Assembly (NCBI GenBank): GCA_947646735.1
Contig: CANTFK010000661.1
Location: forward strand, 1 to 64,000
Origin: Peronospora farinosa
Taxonomy: Eukaryota > Oomycota > Peronosporomycetes > Peronosporales > Peronosporaceae
DNA length: 64,000 nt
Direction: 5' to 3'
Both the position numbers and the translations under genes were made by a program. How positions within the stretch are numbered: the stretch's first letter is position 1; each line of letters begins with the position of its first letter. Shown piece by piece: positions 31,026-42,144 of this stretch. A model generated the notes under the pieces. It saw only the letters and a list, made by a program, of their open reading frames with translations. It was not told the origin of the DNA and searched no databases.

Positions 31026-33388
31026 CTAATGGCCACGAAAACTGCACTGACATGCGGATTTTGCGCGACGGCATTTCCGGCATTGTTGTACGCGCGGCCG
31101 CTTCGGACTCCTATCTTGACGCTCCGTATCATCGCGGCGATACGAAGTATCCGATCCGACACCGTACCCACGGTCATGGCGGTCATAGTCACCTCCTCGA
31201 TTATCACTACGGTTGTAGCGATCGTAGTTGCGATCACGATTGCGACCACGGCCCTGGTCACGACCATAATCATTGTAACTCCCACGTCCTCGGTCTGCGC
31301 GATTGTCATCTCGTGAGCTCTCGCGCTTGCGTTTGCGATTTACACGGGCTTCTTCATCATCGTCCTTCATCTCGAGGCAGCGCTTGCAATACCGAGGGCT
31401 TGCACCACCGACGCACATCCCACGACAGCGGCCAAAGTTGGGCTTTTCGGTCGATTCAACCCGCTCTGGTCGTTTGTACCAACCTGGTGTGGTCTGAAAA
31501 CGCTGTGCGACTCGATTGCAAATCACCTCCATGTAGTCATGGATAGCCTCTTTGGATACAAACCGTTCATACAGCTCATTGGCGCGAGCCGCAATCTGCT
31601 CGCACTTGTCATCATTTTCGCGGCACCACCGAATTTTTTCGGCCAAGTCTGAAAGATCGGCTTTGATCGGCACGTGGTCTTCAAATGGTTTGAGGACTGG
31701 GAAGTACCACATCTCATCGGCAACACAGCGCGACTCAACCTTCAAAATCACGCTACCCAGGCGCATCAAGAAGGCGTAACGGTTTGCAGCGCAGTGGCCT
31801 TCAACGTACAAAATGTACTTGAACTTGGACTGCTCGTAGATTGGGATGAAGTGTTGACGCCCGCCCTCAAAGATAAAATCCTCGTGGCGCAGAAACGTCA
31901 TGGGCTTGCCAGCAATCTTCTTGTCGCGGAGATTCCATGTCGTTACCTCAGCATTCAGCAATGGTACCAATTCCTGGTTAGCGTTGTCTTCACCTGTCGC
32001 ATCTTTCTCGGCCTCGCCATTCATTGCTGGATCCTTCTTCCATGTATTAGACAGATGTGCCAAGTGAAGACGCTGGTTGGTTTTAATAGTTGTACCACCA
32101 CCAGTCGCGCTACCACGGAAGAATGCGGTGCCTACCTTGTCTCCCCAGGGTTTATAAAACTTCCGAAAGTTGTTGGCCGTGAACAAGTCACGCGCGCCTT
32201 CAATACCATGTCTCTTTCGGCCGTTGGCGCCCACATCACAAAAGCACTTCCAATCATTATCGCAATGCAATGGACTACGGCACGGACACTGGTCACAATG
32301 AGTATGTCGAAACGACTGTGGAAATACAAGACCTGTGGCTGCTTCCCAGTCTTCTGAACATGGAAATGGAATGTCTGCAAAGCGCTTCGACACGTAGAAG
32401 CTCATAATTGGAGCGTACGTTGCGTATAGATGTTCTGTAAGCGGGATATCTTCGTCCGGGTTGCGGTCGTCTTTGTCGAACAGGAATCCGTAAGGCTCAG
32501 TCAAATTTTCCTATTCGTTTGCAAAACTTGACGCATTAAATAAAGTAGCACTCGTTTTCACGGTAACCCTCACTAACCACGCACCTTCAAATGCGGATAG
32601 TCACGCTTGTTAATAAAGAACTCGCAGTCGGCAATGTTGCGGTGTTTGCACGCATCCTCTAGCATGTCTCGCAATTGAGTAAGAAATTGGTCTCCCCAGT
32701 ATTGCGTCTCGTCCTCCTTATTACGATACCTACAATGTTCATTACAGATAATATTGCCATTGGCCCACCACTTGTTCACGTCAGGGATAATGTTCTCGCG
32801 TCGATAATAGCGTTGCTTTTCTCGATAATAGGAAAACATGCTGCCGTCCGAGCTGTCAAAAGTCACATTCTTTCCCCAGTTGTTCTCGTAGTCTTTGTTT
32901 GCGAACGGGGCAAAGATCACGACACGACGGCGACGAATCATCACAAAAATACCACAGCGCATGTGAAAGAACAAATAGTACAACGTATTGATTGTGGACT
33001 CGCGGTTTGTCTGCTGGTGAAAGGGCATGTTAACGCGATAATCCACGCCATCAGCTATAGGCAGCCCGTCGCCCTGCGCGAAGCGATTGTTTGCACTGAC
33101 TTCAGGTGTAGACTCCGGTGGACACTTGATATCGTATTCCTTTATCTTGGGGAGAAGAATATCCGTGATCTGCTGCCAATCCACGAGCATAGAGAAAACA
33201 TGCTGCAGTTTGGGAAAATCCGGGTTCGAGCCACGCCAGCAGTGCTTTCGAATAAAATCTTCACATTCCGCCTTGGTAGCAAACTTGGGTACACCGCCTG
33301 ATGTCTCAGACATGACCACGCGACGCCATTCCGGATTTTCCTCGTCCTCAAAGGCGAAGATGCCACGTAGCATCGGCCGTTCGTCCAT
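31026..33388 (-). CDS. GT90/CAP10-domain protein with Arg/Gly/Asp-rich C-terminal tail
   Basis: Two exons, 33388-32585 and 32510-31026 (minus strand), joined by a 74-bp intron (GTGCGT donor, GAATAG acceptor), give 762 residues. Residues about 400-640 carry the CAP10/GT90 signature: KVGTAFFRGSATGG, a later KYILYVEGHCAANRYAFLMR, LGSVILKV, MWYFPVLKP.EDHVPIKADLSDL and IRWCREND. Known family members transfer glucose or xylose in the secretory pathway. This protein starts MDERPMLRGIFAFEDEE with no signal peptide or transmembrane helix. After residue about 655 it has a cysteine cluster (CRGMCVGGASPRYCKRCLEM), a long tail rich in Arg, Asp, Gly and Tyr, and a final CRKCRRAKSACQC. That tail looks like a nucleic-acid binding region, so the cellular site and substrate are open. 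A further cysteine pair lies at HCDQCPCRSPLHC. Confidence 0.8.
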
Positions 33389-33420
33389 GGTGTGAATTGA
33401 CTAATAGATGATGTGAAAAA

Positions 33421-33440
33421 AGGGGAACCAATGAAATACA
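33421..33440 (-). promoter_or_regulatory. oomycete-type initiator of the GT90 gene
   Basis: The minus strand reads TATTTCATTGGTTCCCC about 40-50 bp before the ATG at 33388. Position and TTCATT core fit an oomycete initiator. Confidence 0.4.
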
Positions 33441-34226
33441 GGTCAAGATTTGCTGCTCTAATTATCTCTAATCACGTTCGTTGAACTCTATTCGAATGGA
33501 GGCAGCTCTATTTATAAATTACCAGCTTGCCATGTATAAAAAACTGGACATCACTATATGTAATTCTGCATGAATTATAGGAAAAATACGATTACTTCGA
33601 AGACAATGGAGTTACTTACGCCTTAGTAAGGGGAAAAACAATACCTATACATGTATATCCAATGTGACTATATCAAGCTCTTTACGCACGTATTAAAGAT
33701 GAATAACTTTACGGCAACATACGCTAATTATTGCCATTAACATCAGCTTCATGCACATGTTGAAAGCGCTGTAGTTCCTACTTTGTGCTTGCATTTATTT
33801 TCTGCACCAAGAAAAAATAGCAACAGAAATACAGAATCGATCTAAGGAGTCCGGCAGTTTATCTCCTCAAACGATGCACAATGACTTGCACAAATTCTAG
33901 GGGCTTCCTAGGGCGTCACTATGAATATATATGTACATTACGAATACATGTGCTACATCCATGGTCCTTCATAGCCATGGCATGGTCTTCCTGTAAAGAT
34001 GCACTTGCTTTTGATCTAGCACCCCAGTACTGCAGGAGTAGCGGTGGAGTCGGTACAACACGATGACAATTGATAAACTTGCTCATATATTGTATAACGT
34101 CATGTCAAGCAACCGTGCCTTTTCTCACGCCTTGCATACCCGGTACAAAACTACCACATGTCAACGACAATCCCATAGTCGCGGCCTGTCTCTCGACAGT
34201 TTTATTTGGGAAGCTCCGTAAAAGTC

Positions 34227-34241
34227 GTTCATTTCTCTTCC
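34227..34241 (+). promoter_or_regulatory. oomycete-type initiator of phospholipase D
   Basis: GTTCATTTCTCTTCC lies 33-47 bp before the ATG at 34274. Core and spacing fit an oomycete initiator. Confidence 0.4.
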
Positions 34242-34273
34242 GGCCGCCCAGCGATCGCACAACTTGTGCATTT

Positions 34274-37200
34274 ATGAGCCCCCCAGAGCAGACCGAGTCA
34301 GCATCATCCAGCGTTGAAGACGTGATGAATGCCACACAGGAACAGGAACAAGATGACTCGCAACAAGACGACTCGCAACATGCACCGCTAGCGCACATGG
34401 ACTCGTCCGACTTTAATGCGACGACCGACCGCGGTCCGGAGTCGACCGTTGGTGGCCGACCTCGATTTGCGTCCTCTGATTCCGTCAACCATTTTGGCTT
34501 TTTGCACCACAAAGACGAGGACATTTACGTGTTTGATGAGCCGCCGGAGGTACACGTGCTTCGCGGCCGTTGCGAAGAGTCCTGGCCTACGCGCTTTGTC
34601 GAGTACGACGTGGAGGTACGACACGATGGCATTGTATTGTAAAACTGCATTGAACAACGCTCATTTGTTGTGTGTGCTTTGTTTGATAATTAGTTAAAGT
34701 ACAAGACCTTTCAGTGGAAGGTCGAGATTTCCAAGTCGTCGATTTCAAGCCTCTGGTTTCACATCAAAAGCCGTCCGCATTTGCGTCATGCATCGTCGTC
34801 TACGGTAGCGGACGATCATGGTGCTGGGTCATCGGGTGTACCGGAGGCTACGCTCACAGCCAGCGAGTTCCGGTGGCCGCCGCTCCGCAAACTCTTTTTG
34901 ACATCTGGAGAAAAGTCCGTAAGTCCTGAGATGGTTGCGCTCGTGCAGCAGTTTCTGGATAAAGTCGTGAAGGTACCGCGGCTGCTACGATCACCGTTCG
35001 TGGCTGCATTGTTCCAGGTTAGCAATTCGACGTTTGACGAAGAAATGGGCAGAACTTCGATCCGGGAAGGTTGGTTGAAGACGCGCTTTTGGCTGAAAGG
35101 AAACCGTGAGAATGTTCGGATCAATCGAGCTTCCATGTCGTGTGATAATGAATGCTTCAACTGCATGTGCGTGGTGAAGCGCGTGAATTTTCGGGCAAAA
35201 CGTTTACGCTGGGTCTCACTAAAGACTTCGAGTATCGCTATCTATGACTCGATTGAAGATACGGTTGCGCGCAATGCCTTTCTGTTTGATAACAAATTCA
35301 ATATTGAACGTGGTCTTGCTACCACTGGTTCTAGCACGACGTTGTTGGTCTCCAACGCAACGTATGTGCTTCAAATGGAAGCAAAATCGAAACATGCGCT
35401 TAAAGTGTGGGCGAATGGAATTCGTCGGATGGCGGAGGCCTCGAGCTGGTCACAACTGCATCGCGATGGATCTTTTGCCATTCCACGAAACCCTGTACAC
35501 ATGACATCGTTTGCAAAATGGTATGTGGATGGCAGTGACGCGTATAAAGCTATATATCAAGGTATCCAGTCAGCCACGAAAGAGATCTTCATTGCCGGTT
35601 GGTGGGTCTGCCCGACCATCCATCTGTTGCGTCCCGCGGAGCAGTATCCTGAGTCGAGACTTGACCTTGTGCTGCAAAAGAAAGCGGAGGAGGGCGTGCA
35701 GGTGTACGTACTTATGTACAAGGAGATAGCGATGGCACTCACCCTGAACAGCTTGTACTCGAAGCAGGTTCTGAGCAAGTTGCATAAGAACGTTCACGTG
35801 CTCCGCGACCCCGATTTCCTGATGAAGCAGCTAGGCATGTGGTCGCATCATGAAAAGATCGTGAGCATTGATCAGAGAGTGAGTTTTGTGGGGGGCCTTG
35901 ATCTCTGCTTTGGACGCTGGGATACCCACGGTCATGAACTATTTGACGAACCAGGAAAGCCAACGAATTTCTTGGGCAAGGATTTTTCGAATCCGCGCGT
36001 CAAGGACTTCGTTGAAGTCGACCATCCTGACGAGGATATGATCGACCGCAATGCTGAGCCACGCATGCCGTGGCACGATTGCCACTGTCGCCTAGAAGGT
36101 CAACCAGCTCGTGATGTAGCCCGCCACTTTGTTCAGCGTTGGAACTATTCCGTTTGTACTCGCAGGAAATCACGAAAGTTGCACCACCTTGTTCCAATGA
36201 AAGATTACCCGGTCACGAACATTGACAAACGTGGCCCGCAAAAGCTGACAAAGCGGCTTCAGAAGGCTGTACACGCGGTGCGAGCAATGCGCGGATTATC
36301 ACGAGGTCGTGCGAATACTGATAATCGTGGGTTCAACAGCGGTCGACGGATGGCGCGCATGTTGAGCAATCAGAATGAATCGGGCAATATGCCTGTTATG
36401 CAAGACGATAACGCCGACGTAATTGTTGACCTGCCTGACGAGGATGACAATGATGAAGCCTTCGAGAGATGCCAGCAAGAAGTTGCTACCCGAGGATACC
36501 GTGTCAACACACAGATTCTACGCAGTTTGTCGCTATGGTCAGGAGGCGTGGCCACGGAACGCAGTATCCAAAATGCGTATATTCATCTCATTGGATCAGC
36601 TAAGCACTTCATTTACATTGAGAATCAGTTCTTTGTGTCAGGGCTGGAAGGAGATTACGGCTGTTCGAACCGTATCGCTAATGCTCTGGTGGACCGAATT
36701 GCGCGTGCGTCGGAAAACAACGAGAAATTCCGAGTTATTGTGGTTATGCCATTGTTGCCAGCTTTCCCTGGAAAACCTGATGACAATGATGCTAGTAGTC
36801 TGCGAGGTGTGATGCACTGGCAATACCGCACAATCTGTCGTGGCGAGCATTCGATGTACCAGCGTTTGTATCAAGAGCTGGAGGACGATGACCCGTTCAA
36901 TTACATTGCGTTCTATGGACTTCGTAATCACTGCAACCGCGAAGATGCTCAAGCCCGGACCGAGGAGGTGTACATCCACAGCAAGGTGATGATTGTCGAT
37001 GACCGATCCTGCATCATCGGCTCGGCTAACATTAATGAACGCAGCATGTGCGGCGACCGCGACTCTGAGATTGCCGTTCTTGTGGAAGATCATGAGATGG
37101 AGGAGTCGATCGCCATTGCTGATGGAGCGTACCGTGTGGGTAAATTTGGGCACTCTTTTCGCATGAAGCTGTTTGAGGAGCATTTTGGTGTGGAACCAGG

Positions 37201-37714
37201 CACGCCGCTTTATCAGAAGTACCAGGATCCTGTGGGGAAGGATGCATGGTTCTCCATGCAAGAACAGGCGATGAATAATCACCAGATCTACGACTCTGTG
37301 TTTGGCTGCTTGCCGTCCGACAATGTTACGACCTTCGCTCAGATCGATGCGCACATTCAGTCCGCGCAAGAACTTGATACATCAGGCCGCGGTGCAGAGG
37401 AGACGGTTGCCGAGGTGCTACGAAGCGGTGTTGGTATCTTGGATTCCATCAGCAACAACGAGGACAATGACCGAACGTCGTCGGTGAGCGGCACAGCCAT
37501 GTCACCTCAGAACAGTGCGAAAGGGAACAGCTCACGGGGGCACAAGTCGGTGTTCAGCGGTGCTATGAATGTGAACATGAACGAGAGGTCGCACATTGCC
37601 CAGAAGAAGCACGAGCTAAGCAACGTGCAGGGCCACATCGTGTACTTCCCGCTCAAGTTCCTCATGGACGAGCAGCTGGAGCCTGCGCTGTTCCCGGCCG
37701 AACTCTTCCAGTAA
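34274..37714 (+). CDS. phospholipase D with PX and PH domains
   Basis: Two exons, 34274-34615 and 34694-37714, give 1120 residues; the intron (GTACGA donor, AATTAG acceptor) lies inside the PX domain. The N-terminus is acidic and Gln/Ser-rich. The PX domain runs from about residue 110 (FVEYDVE then LKYKTFQWKVEISKSS), a PH domain from about 240 to 360 (REGWLKTRFWLKG to HALKVWANGIRRM). Both catalytic HKD boxes are complete: HHEKIVSID at about 499 and HSKVMIVDDRSCIIGSANIN at about 876, with the family's IYIENQFF and ERSMCGDRDSEIAV motifs. The enzyme hydrolyses phosphatidylcholine to phosphatidic acid at membranes, and PX-PH forms are bound and activated by phosphoinositides. The order PX-PH-HKD-HKD corresponds to animal PLD1/2 and to PXPH-PLD of oomycetes and plants. 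Between the HKD boxes is a basic, disordered insert (about 630-690). Confidence 0.93.
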
Positions 37715-39585
37715 TGAGGCCGCCGCGTCCTCGTAGCCTAACGTTTCTTGAACTGACTGCGACATGCACGTGCTCCACTGAAGTAAGGGTGAGGATACGA
37801 GATAATGCTACTTTGAAAAGAATAATCAATTTGCAATCGACAGACCTGCTAACTGCTTCGGCTTCACTTTGCAATATCTAAATGCGAGTGCATTGCATTG
37901 TAGAGAGTTTAAGAAACGTTTACCACCTACTTGCTTTCATCAGGTCGCCGAGCGTAGCCTTATGTCACAGCAGAAAAAGTAAGGCACACCTGCTAGATAC
38001 CAGCAACGCAGCTCCAAAATTTGACATGAATGTTTCTCTGCTGCTTGGCAACAGGTTAGATAGCTGCCAAGAATCCTTTATTCGCAACTATTACCGCAGC
38101 CTGCAGTTTTGCAAACAGAAACATTACTTCAGCGACATCAACTGCCCTTCCTTCGTTTGCGAGTAACAACTTCGTTTGCGAGTAACACCTCCGTTCGAAT
38201 CGTTATCATCGACACGTCCACACTCTAAAGGCCCTATCGAGCCGGAAAAAACGTCGTCTGCCGTATATCTCACCTTGTATCCAGGTTTGGATCATCGCCC
38301 CATAAACCCAAAGCACGGCCCGACAAGTGAGTGCCATTAGTATGTTATCGCCATCAGCTCAATGTTTCTCGAACGTGGTTAGCAGGTCATACGCGTCGTA
38401 CAAATTGAGACGCCTGGAGACTTAAGCAATTCCGGCGTCTTCAATACCTATAGTTTGTCAAAATGTTGCCTTCTTCATCATCGATCTTGATGTCTTTCGC
38501 AATCGCTCCAGTACTGTAACTGCAATCTTTATCACGAGCTGTCTTCTTCTTCGCATCATTCAGCACTTCTCGCAAAACCTCATCGAAATGTCAAAGCTGT
38601 GACGATTGCTGCGTCATCCGTTGCATCTTGTCTTCGAACTGCGCAACCTGTTTTTGCAATCAGTGGGTCCAAAGCAAAAGTAAGACGATCGACGGCGATT
38701 AAGTGCTGCAACAATTGTTGCATAATAGTGATGAATCAGCTGTTGGAGCAATGATTATGATGCCGATCTACATTCGCAAGCTTCTAAAACAGGACACAGT
38801 AATTACAACCGCATGGCCATGGCAACTATGACATCGTGTACACATCAGCGTGGAGAACGCAAAAGAGTTTAGCTACATTATTGTACTTGTACACCCCTTC
38901 AAGCGAGATCCGCTCAGGTGGGTCGACTTTCAACAAAATGGTTGGCTAGGGATCCACCAAACCTGTCAGTATAAATCAATAACACCCATCGTCATATCGA
39001 TTTTCGTTACTGCTAGCTTAATCGTTTGTATCACCCATTTTTCCTAGAAAAGTATGCTCTTTTTCCACATTCATTCACAAAAATTTCATCATGCTGTGGT
39101 TAAAGTATATATTCGTTGAATCGTACGACATCGACACCTCATAGACACCAGACAAGAAATCGACCTGATCATAGCTTGCGAGTAAGTACCTGTGCGGCTT
39201 TCATCTTGCCTTGAAATTTTCATGAGAATTGTATCAGTGCGATTCAAAGTATCATTAATGATAACTACAGTCTGATCGGTGTCTCAAGCTCACTACTCCT
39301 ACTTTCCCTTAACAGCTGTTATGATTGATAACCTGTCTAACCAATGATCCTTTTTGTTGATAATCTCTCTTGCTCAAAAGACCTCTTCAATAATCTTACA
39401 AACAAACAAATTTAAGTGTTAGAAATCACTGACGTATGCAACCCTACAGTGCCAAACCAGCCAATTGAGACATCACAACACAATTGTCGGCCAAGGTAGC
39501 GCTATCGTCGTCATACCTGAAGCTTCCTGCACGTTGCTTCACTTACTGTAAGCCAGTATTGACCCTATCATTTCATTCGGACGCG
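37715..39585. other. long intergenic stretch, no gene supported
   Basis: About 1.87 kb without a reading frame I can support. A perfect 18-19 bp tandem duplication (CTTCGTTTGCGAGTAACA twice) is at 38151-38188. The last 150 bp are likely promoter of the PH-domain gene, with TTTCATTCGG at 39571-39580. Confidence 0.5.
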
Positions 39586-41715
39586 ATGGGCTTAAAAGAG
39601 TGGTTGGGTTTATCGGCGTCGCAGTCCGTAGGGCACAGCGTTCGAGGCGATGAAACAAAGGAGGAGGAGCCCCTGGGCTTCGCACCTTCCTTGTCGCAGC
39701 AGCAACGACGGCGTCAGCGCCCACAGGATATCAACCGCCGTCACACGACATGGGAGGCACAGCAGGGACAGAGCCGCACGTCCACGTTTGTACCAACCCG
39801 CAGTGCCCCGCCCCAAAGTCAAGGTGTTTTCACTACCACGAGCTACCGAAAGCTGGACCGACGCTTCTCCTCCACGTCAATCGACGCGCAGAACGATAAC
39901 GACACCATGTCCACTATGGTAACGGCGATGCAGTCGCCACCGCCTCATCTGCCCGATCTGGACTCAGAGGACTCGGATTTGTCCATCGGAGCAGATGACG
40001 ACTTTGATCCGTCCCCATTACCATTTGTTGCAACGACACGAGCACAAATGACCACTGTGGCGGGTGCGTCGCCTGCCCCGCGACGCAATAGCGTCGAGAA
40101 CTCTTTTCGTTTCTCGTGGATGAACGTGTTGGGCCAGTCTACAACCTCGGAGATGAATCAAAAAAGCGTTATGACACAAGTGGCAGAAGAAGAAGCAATC
40201 AAAGTAAAACGAAAAAATAATCACGATCCAGATGTGGCCCTTGGGCCCCAAGACGACGAGATGGGAGTGATTATGCAGGGATGGCTGCAAAAGTGCGGTC
40301 AGCAGTTTAAGACGTGGAATTGGCGCTTTTTCGTGCTGCGCAATGACGGCGTACTGTCTTATTACACCGACGAGACTCTCAAGAAGCTGAAGGGGTCCAT
40401 GGATATCGGATGCAGTACCAAGGCGGATGTGTCGGTGCAATCCAACTCCATCGATAAGAAGTTTGTGTTCATGATTGCTACGCCACAGCGCAACCTCATG
40501 ATCTCGGCGCCGTCGCAGTGCATGATGGCTAAGTGGATTGCTCAGCTTCATGCAGCTGGAGCCGTCCCCACTGAGCCGTGGGATCCGCTATGCAAGACTG
40601 TAAAGTTTTACGTGCGCGACACGGAGTGCAACCAAGAGTGGAAGCGCTATGATGATCCTACGTCGTATATCCACATGGAGGGTTGTTTACTCAAGCGTGG
40701 CCATGTTAACAAGAGCTGGAAGAACCGCTTCTTTCGGATTGAAAAAGGTGAGCTGAGGTACTACACGGAGAATCAGAGCGAGCTCAAGGGATCGGTGTCG
40801 CTAAAGGACACAATCGTTAGTCCTGGCATGGCGCAGTGCCCTGATGGGCGGAAGTACTACTTTGTGCTGACGTCCAAGGATGGCAAGTTTGAGATACACT
40901 TGAACGCGCACAATGAGAACTCAATGCATTTGTGGATCGAGGCGTTGCAAGAAGCGCAGACAGCATTAGGCAGGATGACTGGCAAGCAGGACACTGTGTC
41001 TGGTTTGTCTCTCGTGGTTAAGCGGGCAGAGGAGATCCCACTAGGCAAGATTGGTGTACTCTTCAAAAGGCCTGAAGATATTGACATTGAAATGCAAAAA
41101 CGCACGGAGGCTCTCGTTGTGGCATCCAGTTCGAAGCATCGCGGTATCGCTATCGGTAGCCAGCTTATGTCTGTCGAAGGTCGTAGTATCCTTCGAAAGA
41201 CGTACGCAGAGTCACGCCAGCTCTTGCGCGCGTCCTCCTTCCCTCTTCAGCTGGAGTTCCTGCTGCCACCGTGCAAGCGTGGTGTTCTGATCAAGAAGTC
41301 TCGTTCTGGCTTTGAAAACTGGAAGAAGCGAGTGGTCGTCGTTACAAACGGTGAGATTCACTACTTTAAACAAGTATCGTCATACAGCGTAGGCAAAAAG
41401 GTGGCGGCCGAGCTCAAGCATCGTAAATCCTTCTCGCTGTACGGCTGCTACCTGAACCTGATCCAGATCCCAGGACGTGATATGTGCATCGTGGTAGCGC
41501 GCTCGCCTTCGGACAAGCTGGTTTTGCAGACCCGCACAGAGGAGGAACGCATGGAGTGGGCCAGTGTCATTTACTGCAGCATCCGGATGGTATCACAGGG
41601 CATCACGTCGGGTCACATTGAGACGCTGCAGCTGGAACACTCGCGACTGTCGTCAAAGCTCATGCCCTCCGATCTCAAAGGTAATTTCAAAGACCAAGAC
41701 CAACTCGAATTCTAG
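39586..41715 (+). CDS. triple PH-domain protein with an internal PDZ-like segment
   Basis: 709 residues from the ATG at 39586 (MGLKEWLGLSASQ); the open frame extends upstream without an ATG. A disordered N-terminus (about 1-225, rich in Gln, Ser, Thr, Pro) is followed by PH 1 (about 228-325, MQGWLQKCGQQFKTWNWRFF), PH 2 (about 363-465, MEGCLLKRGHVNKSWKNRFF), a PDZ-like segment (about 470-563, SLVVKRAEEIPLGKIGVLF to LQLEFLLPP), and PH 3 (about 564-665, RGVLIKKSRSGFENWKKRVV). Each PH domain ends with the usual Trp helix (AKWIAQLH, LWIEALQ, EWASVIY). Such proteins are membrane adaptors binding phosphoinositides; no catalytic domain is present. I do not know a named family with this exact order. 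Confidence 0.85.
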   Translation: MGLKEWLGLSASQSVGHSVRGDETKEEEPLGFAPSLSQQQRRRQRPQDINRRHTTWEAQQGQSRTSTFVPTRSAPPQSQGVFTTTSYRKLDRRFSSTSIDAQNDNDTMSTMVTAMQSPPPHLPDLDSEDSDLSIGADDDFDPSPLPFVATTRAQMTTVAGASPAPRRNSVENSFRFSWMNVLGQSTTSEMNQKSVMTQVAEEEAIKVKRKNNHDPDVALGPQDDEMGVIMQGWLQKCGQQFKTWNWRFFVLRNDGVLSYYTDETLKKLKGSMDIGCSTKADVSVQSNSIDKKFVFMIATPQRNLMISAPSQCMMAKWIAQLHAAGAVPTEPWDPLCKTVKFYVRDTECNQEWKRYDDPTSYIHMEGCLLKRGHVNKSWKNRFFRIEKGELRYYTENQSELKGSVSLKDTIVSPGMAQCPDGRKYYFVLTSKDGKFEIHLNAHNENSMHLWIEALQEAQTALGRMTGKQDTVSGLSLVVKRAEEIPLGKIGVLFKRPEDIDIEMQKRTEALVVASSSKHRGIAIGSQLMSVEGRSILRKTYAESRQLLRASSFPLQLEFLLPPCKRGVLIKKSRSGFENWKKRVVVVTNGEIHYFKQVSSYSVGKKVAAELKHRKSFSLYGCYLNLIQIPGRDMCIVVARSPSDKLVLQTRTEEERMEWASVIYCSIRMVSQGITSGHIETLQLEHSRLSSKLMPSDLKGNFKDQDQLEF

Positions 41716-42144
41716 TTGGCTACACGCATTGGCTTTAGGTCCACTTTCGGTGCAAAAGTATCTATTCGTCATGTACTGTTGACTCATACAAATTTCAAGA
41801 TTGTTTCTCATCATCTATAAGTAGAGTGCAAAGAATAACTGAACCTTGATGATCTCCTGTTTTACTTGAGCTAATTGACGGATTTCCATATAGTCATACC
41901 TAATTTCTGATTGGCCAATACTTATTCTCTCGCGCCCAGCGATCTTGAACACTAAAAAAATGTATCATAACAAAAATTAAGACCAGCAAAGTACTCACCT
42001 CAAAAAAAGTCGAAGATCCTATTTCTAGACTGGACGAGGTGCAATTTCATCCTCGAGAATACAAGTACTTAAAGGTGTTTTATACCCTAGATCTCGTCGT
42101 GCTCTCCTCGTTGTAAAGTACTAGAGTAGAGTAACGGCATACCA
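41716..42144. other. intergenic, promoter of PP2A A subunit
   Basis: About 430 AT-rich bases. No gene seen. Confidence 0.5.

Larger units (their letters stand above)
33389..34273. other. divergent intergenic region between GT90 gene and phospholipase D
   Basis: About 885 bp. It holds initiator-like sites at 33421-33440 (minus) and 34227-34241 (plus). The rest is AT-rich and shows no gene. Confidence 0.5.
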
